A stretch of DNA of 64,000 nt from Algoriphagus vanfongensis DSM 17529 (GTDB lineage: Bacteria; Bacteroidota; Bacteroidia; Cytophagales; Cyclobacteriaceae): assembly GCF_000429465.1 (NCBI RefSeq), contig NZ_KE386906.1:418382-482381 (forward strand), in the 5' to 3' direction. Shown here piece by piece: positions 54,036 through 61,826 of this stretch (positions are counted from its first letter, which is position 1; each line of letters starts with the position of its first letter). Below the pieces are notes generated by a model, which did no database searches, was not told the origin of the DNA, and saw nothing but the letters and a program-made list of their open reading frames with translations. Position numbers and translations under genes: made by a program.

Positions 54036-55330
54036 AAATCCTATTTACCCAAGACGCCCTAGTAAATGCCGGTGCGGAGCGCAGTCATTTGGAGATTCTT
54101 TCTCGTTTTTCGCAGGAGGTAGATGTGGGATTTGTGTATTTCTATCCTAAGCATGAACTAAAAACTGAATATGAAAAAGCCGGAATCCGGCTTATTTTTT
54201 TGGATATCCCGGAAGGCTATCATTTTAGATTGGCCATTAGAAAGTTGGTCTTGCTTATACAAAGTGAAAAACCCGATTTGTTAGTCTCTTGCCTTTGGAG
54301 AGCTGATATTATCACTCGATTGGCTTCATGGATTACAGGAGTTCCTTTGATTGGGACATTGGTAAATGATAGCTATAGCCCTTTGGCTTGGAAAGACAAA
54401 AAGGGTCTGAAATATAAAGTCGTTTACTGGTTGGATCGATTGACAGCAGGTATTCCTTTGCATTGGATCGCCAATGCCCAAGCCTTGGCTGATTCTCATG
54501 TAAAGACTTTGGGGATTAAGCAGGATAAGATTTCGGTGGTTTATCGTGGGAGGCCCGTCATTGCGCCTGCCCGCAATGGCGGGTGCGACGCAGGAGCATC
54601 CAGTCCCGAACTCGATTCGGGAAAGCCTACCTTGCCTGCAGGCAGGCAATCTCAAAAGATGGAGACAGATCGCTTCGTTTCTCGCGATGACGATACAATC
54701 CGAAACTTCATCTCTTACGGACGCCTATTGGAAAGAAAGGGCTTTCAGGATGCCATTTGTGCCTTTTCGGAAGTCATCAAAATCTATGCTGATTGCACCC
54801 TAACCATCTTTGGTGATGGACCGTATCGAAATCAATTAGAAACCCTCATCCAAAACCTCGATCTCCAAAAGTCAGTCTTCCTCCCCGGCAAAATATCCAA
54901 CCCGATGGATGCGCTCATTAATGGATACTGCCAACCTCAACAAAGCTCAACACATACACTGCCTGTTTCGACAGGCCTCAAAATAGGCACTGAAAACTGT
55001 CCACTGATCACTGGCAACTGTTTTATCTTCCCCAGCTGGTATGAAGGCTTTTCAGGAGCGCTAGTTGAAGCGATGATGGCTGGAATTCCTATCATCGCTT
55101 CAGATATCCCAATGAATTTAGAGGCTGTATCGGATCATGTTTCAGCCTTGACATTTCCGGTTGGAAACTCAAAAACACTGGCAGATAAAATGAAATGGGC
55201 GATAGAACATCCCGAGCAAATGTTGACTTTAGGAAGGCAAGCTAAGAAAGATGCCGAAGAGAGGTTTGATATAGAAAAGATCGCTATTCAATACGAGCAG
55301 GTGCTTTGGAAAGTTCGAAACTCAAAATAG
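54032..55330 (+). CDS. Glycosyltransferase family 4 protein carrying two in-frame insertions
   Basis: 432 residues from a TTG in a TTGA overlap. GT4 features: LFTQDALVNAGAERSHLEILSRFSQEV, LVSCLWRADIITRLASWITGVPLIGT, ISYGRLLERKGFQDAI, LTIFGDGPYRNQLE and WYEGFSGALVEAMMAGIPIIASDIP. A 45-residue block (176-220) between the RGRP and NFISYGR segments is a repeat element, and about 30 residues (299-328) just before NCFIFPSWYEGF are a second insertion. Both keep the frame. Without them the length (about 357) is normal. Whether the enzyme still folds is open. GC content rises sharply here compared with 53091-54035. Confidence 0.9.
   Translation: MKILFTQDALVNAGAERSHLEILSRFSQEVDVGFVYFYPKHELKTEYEKAGIRLIFLDIPEGYHFRLAIRKLVLLIQSEKPDLLVSCLWRADIITRLASWITGVPLIGTLVNDSYSPLAWKDKKGLKYKVVYWLDRLTAGIPLHWIANAQALADSHVKTLGIKQDKISVVYRGRPVIAPARNGGCDAGASSPELDSGKPTLPAGRQSQKMETDRFVSRDDDTIRNFISYGRLLERKGFQDAICAFSEVIKIYADCTLTIFGDGPYRNQLETLIQNLDLQKSVFLPGKISNPMDALINGYCQPQQSSTHTLPVSTGLKIGTENCPLITGNCFIFPSWYEGFSGALVEAMMAGIPIIASDIPMNLEAVSDHVSALTFPVGNSKTLADKMKWAIEHPEQMLTLGRQAKKDAEERFDIEKIAIQYEQVLWKVRNSK
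54557..54691 (+). mobile_element. 135-bp nested-hairpin (REP/MITE-like) element inserted in frame in a glycosyltransferase
   Basis: Bounded by inverted ends GTCATTGCG (54557-54565) and CGCGATGAC (54683-54691). Inside are CCCGC-AAT-GGCGGG-like, CCCGAA-CTCGA-TTCGGG and TTGCCTGC-AG-GCAGGCAA hairpins and GCAATCTC / GAGACAGATCGCTTCG arms. The GTCATTGCGA...GCAATCTC...GAGATTGCTTCG...TCGCAATGAC plan is a familiar dispersed extragenic repeat in Bacteroidota (from memory). It starts on a codon boundary and is exactly 45 codons with no stop. Confidence 0.8.
54926..55015 (+). repeat. 90-bp in-frame insertion containing array-type words
   Basis: Falls between IN(G) and NCFIFPSWYEGF, where GT4 enzymes normally have no insert. 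It contains CCTGTTTCGACAGGC (a hairpin) and TGTCCACTGATCACTGGCAA, whose CCACTGATCACTG core is a word of the intergenic arrays at 28.1 and 39.4 kb. 30 codons, no stop. Confidence 0.6.
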
Positions 55331-56934
55331 GTGTCCTTCTAGACGGAGTATTGATTCAGGCTTGGCAAGCTGAGTGTTTAAGGCAAATTATGCACTCGCG
55401 TACAGCAGAGATAGCTGTACTGATTTTTAATAAGAGTCCAAAAACTTCTGGGATCCCTTCTCCATATTTTTACAGGCTTTATCGGAAATTGGATAGATTG
55501 ATTTTTAAGACTAAGGCCGACGCATTTGAGTCATGCTCTATCGAGACTATACTTGATTCATCTATTGCCAAGATCAGCGTCCAGCCAATTCAGGAAAAAT
55601 ATACCGATACCTTTCCCGAAGCAACTCTTGAGGACATTCAGGACTTCGACCTGGATATTCTACTTCGCTTTGGGTTCAGAATTTTAAAAGGACCGATTTT
55701 GCAAGTTGCTAAACTTGGGGTTTGGTCTTTTCATCATGGTGACCCAAAGGCGTATCGTGGCGGTCCTCCTGCCTTTTGGGAAGTTATGCATGGGCAATCT
55801 ATTAGCTCCGTAGTGTTAATGCGTATCAACGAAAATCTCGACCAAGGCCAGATTCTCTACCAGAGTTTTACTCAGACTGACCCAGTCTCTGTACAAAGAA
55901 ATGCCAATAAGCTATTTTGGCTATCCTCATTTTTTGTGGAAAGAACCCTGCGCAAACTCCATCAAATTGGGAGAGAGTCTTGGGAAAAGGATATTGCCAA
56001 TCAAGCCGAGGTGCCTAAGGGTGCACTGCTCCGACCTCCTAAAGCTTGGGAGATGGTCAGTCTTATCTTCAAATTGATTTCGAGGACCATCAAAAGAAAA
56101 GTAAGGCAATTACGATTTCAAGCGCATTGGAAGATCGGAAAGCATACCTGCACTTCGGAAAAAAAAGATCTCAAACTCTCTTCGGAAGAGGTGCTGAATA
56201 TTGAGCATCCTGATCCTTCAGCATTCTATTGGGCGGATCCATTTCCACTTGTTGTGGAAGGAAAAGAGTATGTGTTGGTAGAAGAGTTTGACAAAAATGC
56301 TCAAAAAGGCAGAATAGCATGTCTTGAATGGATCCAAGAGAGATTAGTGTACAAATCAAAAATGGATGAGCCATGGCACTTGTCATATCCTTTTGTTTGG
56401 CAGGAGGATGGAGACTTGCTAGTTATTCCCGAAGCAGCCGAGTCGGGAAAAGTCTATGCCTATCGAGCACTTGATTTTCCTAAAGCGTGGATCAGAGATC
56501 GTGTCATTTTTGATGGCGAAGCCTACGATCCGACGCTACTGAAAAAGGATGGTAGGTATTGGCTTTTCATTAATCAAAAGGCCCATCCAGCATGCTCTTC
56601 TTTTGACGAACTCTACTTGTATTATTCGGACAAGCTGGAGCCATATTCCTGGGTTTCCCATCCCCAGAACCCGATTGTTTCGGATGTTCGAAAATCTCGT
56701 CCGGCTGGGAGAATATTTGAAAAAGATGGAAAGCTTTTTAGACCGGCTCAGGATTCGGGTTTGCGTTACGGTCATCGAATACATATTCAGGAGATACTTC
56801 TGATAAATACCGACAACTATCAGGAAAGAACGCTAAGGACTATTGAACCGAAAACCAATTCACAGGTTTTGGGGATACATACCTACAACGAAAGCCCACA
56901 AGGAATTTACCTGGATATGTATTTTAGGAGATGA
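55306..56934 (+). CDS. Fusion of a formyltransferase-like domain with a GINT1-N-like beta-propeller domain
   Basis: 542 residues from a TTG overlapping the previous gene by 25 bp. Residues about 1-240 resemble the methionyl-tRNA/sugar formyltransferase fold: DILLRFGFRILKGPIL, VWSFHHGDPKAYRGGPPAFWEVM and LMRINENLDQGQILYQSF. The usual N-x-H is S-F-H here, while the Asp of LDQGQIL is kept. Residues about 280-540 (YWADPFPLVVEGKEYVLVEEF, HLSYPFVWQEDGDLLVIPEA, YDPTLLKKDGRYWLFINQ) match the five-bladed domain seen in glucosamine inositolphosphorylceramide transferases. It likely modifies an amino sugar or transfers a sugar; which is unknown. Confidence 0.72.
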   Translation: MESSKLKIGVLLDGVLIQAWQAECLRQIMHSRTAEIAVLIFNKSPKTSGIPSPYFYRLYRKLDRLIFKTKADAFESCSIETILDSSIAKISVQPIQEKYTDTFPEATLEDIQDFDLDILLRFGFRILKGPILQVAKLGVWSFHHGDPKAYRGGPPAFWEVMHGQSISSVVLMRINENLDQGQILYQSFTQTDPVSVQRNANKLFWLSSFFVERTLRKLHQIGRESWEKDIANQAEVPKGALLRPPKAWEMVSLIFKLISRTIKRKVRQLRFQAHWKIGKHTCTSEKKDLKLSSEEVLNIEHPDPSAFYWADPFPLVVEGKEYVLVEEFDKNAQKGRIACLEWIQERLVYKSKMDEPWHLSYPFVWQEDGDLLVIPEAAESGKVYAYRALDFPKAWIRDRVIFDGEAYDPTLLKKDGRYWLFINQKAHPACSSFDELYLYYSDKLEPYSWVSHPQNPIVSDVRKSRPAGRIFEKDGKLFRPAQDSGLRYGHRIHIQEILLINTDNYQERTLRTIEPKTNSQVLGIHTYNESPQGIYLDMYFRR

Positions 56935-57998
56935 GAATTGCCTTAGTGATCCAACAGCCACAGGCGCGGGGACAGGAACTTTTTGCATGTACATTGGGTA
57001 ATTTCCTCCTCGATCAGGATCATGAGGTCATTTTAATTAGTCTGTTTCAAGGTGACTTTCCTTTGTCATTTAAAGGCAAGCATGTTTCATTAAATTGGGA
57101 GGTAAAGCAAAAATGGATCGGGATTTCTCGATTCAAGTCCTTGTCCACCGAGCTGCGAAAGTTCAACCCCGATATTGTCCAAGCAAATGGAGGTGACACG
57201 CTCAAATATTCGGTGCTGTCAGCTATGATTTTTCCGTTTTCAGGAAAGGTTATTTTCAATAACGGGGGAGTGGTCAGCTATTATTTCCGATCAGGTCTGC
57301 AGAAGTTTTTTTATCGATTTCTTTTAAACAGATTGCAGGGATTGATCTCGATCTCGTCTTATTCTGCTCAGGATCTGAACGGCTTGCTAGACGCTTCTAT
57401 TCCTAAGTGTCAAATTCCAATCGGGTTGAATACGAATTTTCAGTTTGCTTTGAAAGAAGCTGCTCCGAATCCGGTATTTGTACATATAGGAGGGTTTACT
57501 CCTGAGAAGAATCATCGGTTCTTGATTGCTCTTTGGGAAAACTATCAATCCATAATTCCAGAATCCATGCTTGTCCTGATCGGTGGTGGACCACAGAAAT
57601 CAGAGATTGAGCAATTGATAGATTCAAAAAGCCTGAGCAACATCCACCTTTTGGGTAGTCAAGTAAATCCTTGGGCCTTTGTGCCTAAAAATGCAATTCT
57701 ACTTCTGCCAAGCAAAATCGAAGGGATGCCTTCAGTGATTGCAGAGTCAATTTTATCAGGGATTCCGGTAATCGCACATAGAGTAGGAGGAATTGCGGAA
57801 ATGGTAGAAGCCTTGCCTGCATGCTTCCTTCCTGAATTTGAAAACATCGAGAATTGGTCTCAGGCTATGAATTATTGGGTTTCTATGGCTGAGGAAGAGA
57901 AAAGTAACTTGCTAGCATCTTCGCGGGAAATGGTTGTTGCAAAATTTGATATGCAAGTCGTGGGGGAGCAGTTTCAAAAGTTTCACAAAAGTTTATGA
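56931..57998 (+). CDS. Glycosyltransferase family 4 protein
   Basis: 355 residues, ATG in an ATGA overlap. ALVIQQPQARGQELFACTLGNFL, DIVQANGGDTLKYSVLS, VHIGGFTPEKNHRFLIALWE, and LPSKIEGMPSVIAESILSGIPVIAHRVGGIAEMVEAL. It is clearly paralogous to the next gene (shared PQ-x-RGxE-x-F, VQAN, GG-x-PEKN and EG-x-P-x-VI-x-E blocks), so the pair arose by tandem duplication. Confidence 0.93.
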   Translation: MRIALVIQQPQARGQELFACTLGNFLLDQDHEVILISLFQGDFPLSFKGKHVSLNWEVKQKWIGISRFKSLSTELRKFNPDIVQANGGDTLKYSVLSAMIFPFSGKVIFNNGGVVSYYFRSGLQKFFYRFLLNRLQGLISISSYSAQDLNGLLDASIPKCQIPIGLNTNFQFALKEAAPNPVFVHIGGFTPEKNHRFLIALWENYQSIIPESMLVLIGGGPQKSEIEQLIDSKSLSNIHLLGSQVNPWAFVPKNAILLLPSKIEGMPSVIAESILSGIPVIAHRVGGIAEMVEALPACFLPEFENIENWSQAMNYWVSMAEEEKSNLLASSREMVVAKFDMQVVGEQFQKFHKSL

Positions 57999-59086
57999 AG
58001 ATTGTTCAGCTGATAACCCGTCCGCAACGGAGAGGTGCTGAGATTTTTGCCTTACAATTGTCTGAGGATCTGGTCTCCATGGGGCATCAGGTGATTGTCA
58101 TATCCATTTTTGAAGGGACGGGAGGTCTGAGCTTTTCAGGAGAATGGATTCAGTTGGATTGGAAAAAAAGTAAAAACCTTAATCTGGGCCCCTATAAAAA
58201 GCTTTCAAAAATAATAGCTCACTTAGCACCTGATTTGGTACAGGCAAATGCCTCAGAAACTTTGAGGTTTGGAGCATTTGCTAAGTTGTTAGGGCGTGGG
58301 GATTTCAAGCTTGTTTATCGAAATGCAAATCAGATCTCCCATTTTATCAATTCAGGTTTGAAAAGAATCTGGAATCAGTTTTTAATAAAGCAAACAGATG
58401 GGGTAGCCTCCGTTTCAGGGATTTCAAAGGCAGATTTTTTACATGTTTTTTCCTATTCCAAATCGATTGGGGTCCTACCAATTGGAATTGACCCAAAGGA
58501 GCTTGATTTAAAGAGTAAAGCTGAAAAGATAAAAGAACTGCCATCTTCCTACATCCTAAATTTGGGAGGGCTTGTACCTGAAAAAAATCAAGAATCTTTA
58601 CTCCGAATTTTTGCCAAATTAAATGCTAAAGACTTTCCGGATCTAAAATTGGTTTTAGTGGGAGAAGGAACTGAAAAGGAAAGGCTTTTGGCCTTATGCC
58701 AGTCTCTAAAAATAGATGACAAAGTTTTTTTTCTACCAAACCAAGAAAACCCTTTTCCTATTTTGGCCGGAGCCAAAGCCCTTGCTTTAAGTCCCCAAGC
58801 TGAAGGCCTTCCCGCAGTGATTTTGGAGGCCATGTATTTAAAAGTGCCAGTAATATCCTATGGAGTCGGAGGTATTCCCGAAGTACTGACCACCACCACG
58901 GGTTTTTGTATCCCACCTAATGAGGAGCTATCATTTTTAAAGGAGCTCCAATCACTACTAAGTTCACCATCTAATCAGATTGATTCAATTACAGAGTCTG
59001 CCCATGATCTGGTTCTTTCCCACTATTCTCTTTCAAAAATTTCAAAGAAATTTGAGGCATTTTACCTTTCCCTTACCAAACCTTAA
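57995..59086 (+). CDS. Glycosyltransferase family 4 protein, paralogue of the previous gene
   Basis: 363 residues, ATG in an ATGA overlap. IVQLITRPQRRGAEIFALQLSEDL, DLVQANASETLRFGAFAKLL, LNLGGLVPEKNQESLLRIFAKL, and LSPQAEGLPAVILEAMYLKVPVISYGVGGIPEVLTT. Last gene of the operon. It meets the convergent membrane protein gene with only 8 bp between the stops. Confidence 0.93.
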   Translation: MKIVQLITRPQRRGAEIFALQLSEDLVSMGHQVIVISIFEGTGGLSFSGEWIQLDWKKSKNLNLGPYKKLSKIIAHLAPDLVQANASETLRFGAFAKLLGRGDFKLVYRNANQISHFINSGLKRIWNQFLIKQTDGVASVSGISKADFLHVFSYSKSIGVLPIGIDPKELDLKSKAEKIKELPSSYILNLGGLVPEKNQESLLRIFAKLNAKDFPDLKLVLVGEGTEKERLLALCQSLKIDDKVFFLPNQENPFPILAGAKALALSPQAEGLPAVILEAMYLKVPVISYGVGGIPEVLTTTTGFCIPPNEELSFLKELQSLLSSPSNQIDSITESAHDLVLSHYSLSKISKKFEAFYLSLTKP

Positions 59087-59094
59087 ACTTTAAA

Positions 59095-60309
59095 TTAGGT
59101 CTCTGCCAACTCCCGATTCCTTCGCTCTTCTTCCACTATTCGATTATAAATCTCGGCTCTTTTTTTAATTTTCATTCGTTTTTCCCAATCCATAAATGCC
59201 ACTATTACAAAGAGCATAAAATACATGATCTGTGATTTCTGGCGAATGATGATTCCTAAATTAGACATGACATATGTCATCGATACGGAAATAGAAAAAA
59301 ACACAACTGCTGACATTTTGACCATAGCTGGTGCGATGCGGATATATTCCAAAAAGCTTTTCTTAAAAATTTTACTAAACATGTAGATGTATAAAGCATT
59401 TTCAATGGAAACTACTAAACCTAAAGCATTTGGAGAATCAATGAAAAGTGGCCTAAACCAGAAAGTAAAGAGTTTCATAGGGAGACTATATGATGTCATA
59501 TCTACTCCCGAACCAGAACTTTGAAGTCTTTGGGCATTAAGTGTGGATTCTTCTTCAAAAGAGTCTATTAGATTATTAGGGTCATATCCTAAGTAGACGA
59601 TTAAATCTTCATATACAAAAATACTTCCGACAATACCTATGAGCACCACAAGGTATTTTTGGTAAATAGGAACTTTTTCTCTTCCCCAAACAAAACCAAC
59701 TCCCATACCTATCAGGATAGCAAATAATACGTGTGGTCTGACCATATAAGCCAAAAAACTTCCGAATGCTATATGAAATATTCTCTTAGCAGGCCAAGAA
59801 AGTCCGTAGGTGAGGAAACCAATTCCTGCGAAAATTACCGCTCCTTTACCCAATGAGGCCGTCCAAAAATGCATGTTGGGCAAGAACATAAAAAGTGTAA
59901 TTGCATCCCAGCCTTCAAATTTAGGATTGAATCGAAGATTCTCCTTGAAGAAACAATAGAAATAGACAAAGCCCCAAAAGCCTAACCAGGTAAAAAGGAA
60001 CATCATCATATCATAATTGAACCCTAGCCATCGGACCCATGGAAACGCCATCCATTCTATAAAATCAGTACCTTCCGAAAATGCATCAAACCAATTCTTC
60101 CATTTGAATTGGGTTTTATAGAAATAATATTGGGAATCGGAACGATTGAATTGGGAGTAAGTCCAGTAAACTAGTCCAAAAAACATATGGTACCAATACA
60201 TTTGGTTAAGAAGTCCTGCCTTCAGCCATTTGTGTTCTCTTTGCAGCGCATTTAAGATGGGCTGTGATAGAAAGAAAAGAATGAAAATTAAAAGGATGGC
60301 TCCAAGCAA
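59095..60309 (-). CDS. Polytopic membrane protein, candidate glycan polymerase (EpsG/Wzy-like)
   Basis: 404 residues with roughly nine to ten hydrophobic helices and a charged tail (EKRMKIKKRAEIYNRIVEEERRN). Segments FLPNMHFWTASLGKGAVIFAGIGFLTYGLSW and FLAYMVRPHVLFAILIG recall EpsG/Wzy-type O-unit polymerases, which have an extended region of this kind with an Arg in a helix. I recognise no exact family. Convergent with the glycosyltransferase operon, so transcribed separately. Confidence 0.55.
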   Translation of the reverse strand: MLGAILLIFILFFLSQPILNALQREHKWLKAGLLNQMYWYHMFFGLVYWTYSQFNRSDSQYYFYKTQFKWKNWFDAFSEGTDFIEWMAFPWVRWLGFNYDMMMFLFTWLGFWGFVYFYCFFKENLRFNPKFEGWDAITLFMFLPNMHFWTASLGKGAVIFAGIGFLTYGLSWPAKRIFHIAFGSFLAYMVRPHVLFAILIGMGVGFVWGREKVPIYQKYLVVLIGIVGSIFVYEDLIVYLGYDPNNLIDSFEEESTLNAQRLQSSGSGVDMTSYSLPMKLFTFWFRPLFIDSPNALGLVVSIENALYIYMFSKIFKKSFLEYIRIAPAMVKMSAVVFFSISVSMTYVMSNLGIIIRQKSQIMYFMLFVIVAFMDWEKRMKIKKRAEIYNRIVEEERRNRELAET

Positions 60310-60408
60310 TGGAATTCAATTTTTGGATTGCCTAAAGATAAAAATTCAATCGGATTTGGCAGAGACTGACAATACTTAAAATACTAAGGGATTACCAAAA
60401 AATGATGT

Positions 60409-60432
60409 AGGAGCCATTTGGCTCCTTTTTTA
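60409..60432 (+). terminator. Intrinsic terminator-like hairpin
   Basis: AGGAGCC-ATTT-GGCTCCT followed by a T-run (TTTTTTATTTT) on the + strand. It lies between two minus-strand genes. On that strand the stem is followed only by TACATCATTTTTT, so it terminates best in the + direction, perhaps stopping antisense transcription or read-through. Confidence 0.65.
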
Positions 60433-60457
60433 TTTTACATCCTAATTAAAATACATC

Positions 60458-60766
60458 CTACATATCTTCAGGTCTGGTTTCAGGATGCTTGATCCAATAC
60501 TGAACAATAGAAGGCATATATTCATCACTCTCTATGGTTCCTTGGAGATCTACTTTTTGTCCTGGATAGAGATAGATTTTCCCGTCCTCTACTTTTTCTA
60601 CCGTCAAGCTTGATGTCTTAAGTAGATTTTTTACTTGATCCCATTCCTTGGGGTCAGTCACGAATGTCTCAAATCGAATGTAAAATTCCTCTCCGATAGG
60701 AGGGATTGGATAATCGCTGGGTATAGCAGCGCTGATCGGAGGGTTGGTAGGAAAAATAAGTTTCAT
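60458..60766 (-). CDS. Small protein of unknown function
   Basis: 102 residues, acidic and soluble, with no signal peptide. Contains FPTNPPISAAIPSDYPIPPIGEEF, then FVTDPKEWDQVKNLLK and a C-terminal YWIKHPETRPEDM. No domain recognised. Coding is supported by its length between clear gaps and normal amino-acid makeup. A terminator-like hairpin lies 26 bp past its stop. Confidence 0.55.
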   Translation of the reverse strand: MKLIFPTNPPISAAIPSDYPIPPIGEEFYIRFETFVTDPKEWDQVKNLLKTSSLTVEKVEDGKIYLYPGQKVDLQGTIESDEYMPSIVQYWIKHPETRPEDM

Positions 60767-60941
60767 CTTGGTGTATTTTGCTTTCTAGGATTTACGCAGC
60801 TAAGAATGGAAGGTTAAGTGAGCATAGATGAATCTCATCTCCGGTTTAATAATTTGAAACTTGAAAAGGTTTAAATTACTATCTAAAAAGTTGAGAAATC
60901 TAACCTTGATGGAGCATGGCTTAGATCCTTATTCCCTCAAC

Positions 60942-61190
60942 TTACCGGATACACTTAAACTTGACTCCCTGGGCCAAGAGCATTCTGATCAATGTCTCAG
61001 CATCCCTTTCAAGATCTTGATCCATCAGCAGCCTGATGGATTTGGAAATCGCGATGATTTCTTTTCCTTTTTTCAGCCGATCAATTGGGAAAGTACCTCC
61101 TTGGACACTTGCCAGGACCTTGATTTTTTCGTCCGCCCGTTTTTCCAGCAGCTTCAGTTCACTGCATATTTCTGCCCAGTTGTACTGCAT
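60942..61190 (-). CDS. Small helical protein of unknown function, divergent from umuD
   Basis: 82 residues, charged and helical (WAEICSELKLLEKRADEKIK, GKEIIAISKSIRLLMDQD). Preferred over a longer opposite-strand frame covering the same DNA (60861-61223), whose composition looks non-coding. Its start faces the dyad-rich region upstream of umuD, so it may share that control. Confidence 0.5.
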   Translation of the reverse strand: MQYNWAEICSELKLLEKRADEKIKVLASVQGGTFPIDRLKKGKEIIAISKSIRLLMDQDLERDAETLIRMLLAQGVKFKCIR

Positions 61191-61269
61191 GATCTATCAG
61201 AGTTAATAAGTTGGGAATTTTGACTTGGAGGCAGACTCTCTACTCTCGCCTTTTGACAAATCTCTAAAA

Positions 61270-61319
61270 TGTTATTTATATTAACAATATAGTGTTACTA
61301 TAAATGACATTTTTTGTCA
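61270..61319 (+). promoter_or_regulatory. Three adjacent dyads upstream of umuD
   Basis: TGTTA-N7-TAACA (61270-61286), TATAGT-GTT-ACTATA (61288-61302) and TGACA-N5-TGTCA (61305-61319) follow one another in 50 bp. They lie between the divergent 82-residue gene and umuD. Likely operators for a dimeric repressor (SOS or phage-type). The protein that binds is not identified. Confidence 0.5.
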
Positions 61320-61379
61320 CGATCCATGGAAGGAATCTGGATTTCAGGTACATTTGTGATCCAGCAAAATCTCATTGCC

Positions 61380-61826
61380 ATGGAAACATCCCTCAATTTA
61401 GATCTGACTATCACCTTATTTGAAGCCAATCCCAGCTCTGGCTTGGAGTTGCCATACTTCCCTCTGGGAATCAGTGCCGGTTTTCCTTCTCCAGCCCTGG
61501 ATTTTGAAGACCTGAAGATTGATCTCCACAAGCATCTGGTCCATAATCCCTCTGCTACATTCTACGGAAGAGTAAAAGGCAATAGCCTGAAGAATGCGGG
61601 CATCTCAGACGGTGACCTGATGGTGATTGACAGAAGTGTTTCTCCCCAAAACGGTAAAATAGCCGTCGTCTTTCTGAATGGCGAGTTCACAGCCAAGCGG
61701 ATTCTCAAGAAAGGGAAGGAGCTTTGGCTGCTGCCGGAAAATGAAGATTATTCACCGATTCAGGTAGGGCCGGATCAGGAGTTTGTAGTGTGGGGAGTAG
61801 TCACCTTTGTAATCAAGGCATTCTGA
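61380..61826 (+). CDS. umuD: UmuD-like S24 family protein, error-prone repair
   Basis: 148 residues from the ATG at 61380, the normal size; a frame extending up to 61314 is possible but adds unusual residues and overlaps the dyads. Self-cleavage site Ala33-Gly34 (ISAGFPSPA), catalytic Ser69 (VKGNSLKNAGI) and Lys106 (TAKRILKKG), all as in LexA/UmuD. It is activated by RecA and partners UmuC in DNA polymerase V. The stop overlaps the umuC start by one base (TGATG). Confidence 0.92.
   Translation: METSLNLDLTITLFEANPSSGLELPYFPLGISAGFPSPALDFEDLKIDLHKHLVHNPSATFYGRVKGNSLKNAGISDGDLMVIDRSVSPQNGKIAVVFLNGEFTAKRILKKGKELWLLPENEDYSPIQVGPDQEFVVWGVVTFVIKAF

Noticed and set aside
54032..55330. Calling the glycosyltransferase a pseudogene because of its repeat insertions
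   Set aside because: Both insertions keep the frame, no stop is present, and all conserved GT4 blocks survive, so it is listed as a CDS with altered structure.
60861..61223. Plus-strand 120-codon frame opposite the small gene at 60942-61190
   Set aside because: Residue makeup (many Phe, Gln, Cys, Leu) and lack of context look like antisense of the helical minus-strand protein, which I prefer.
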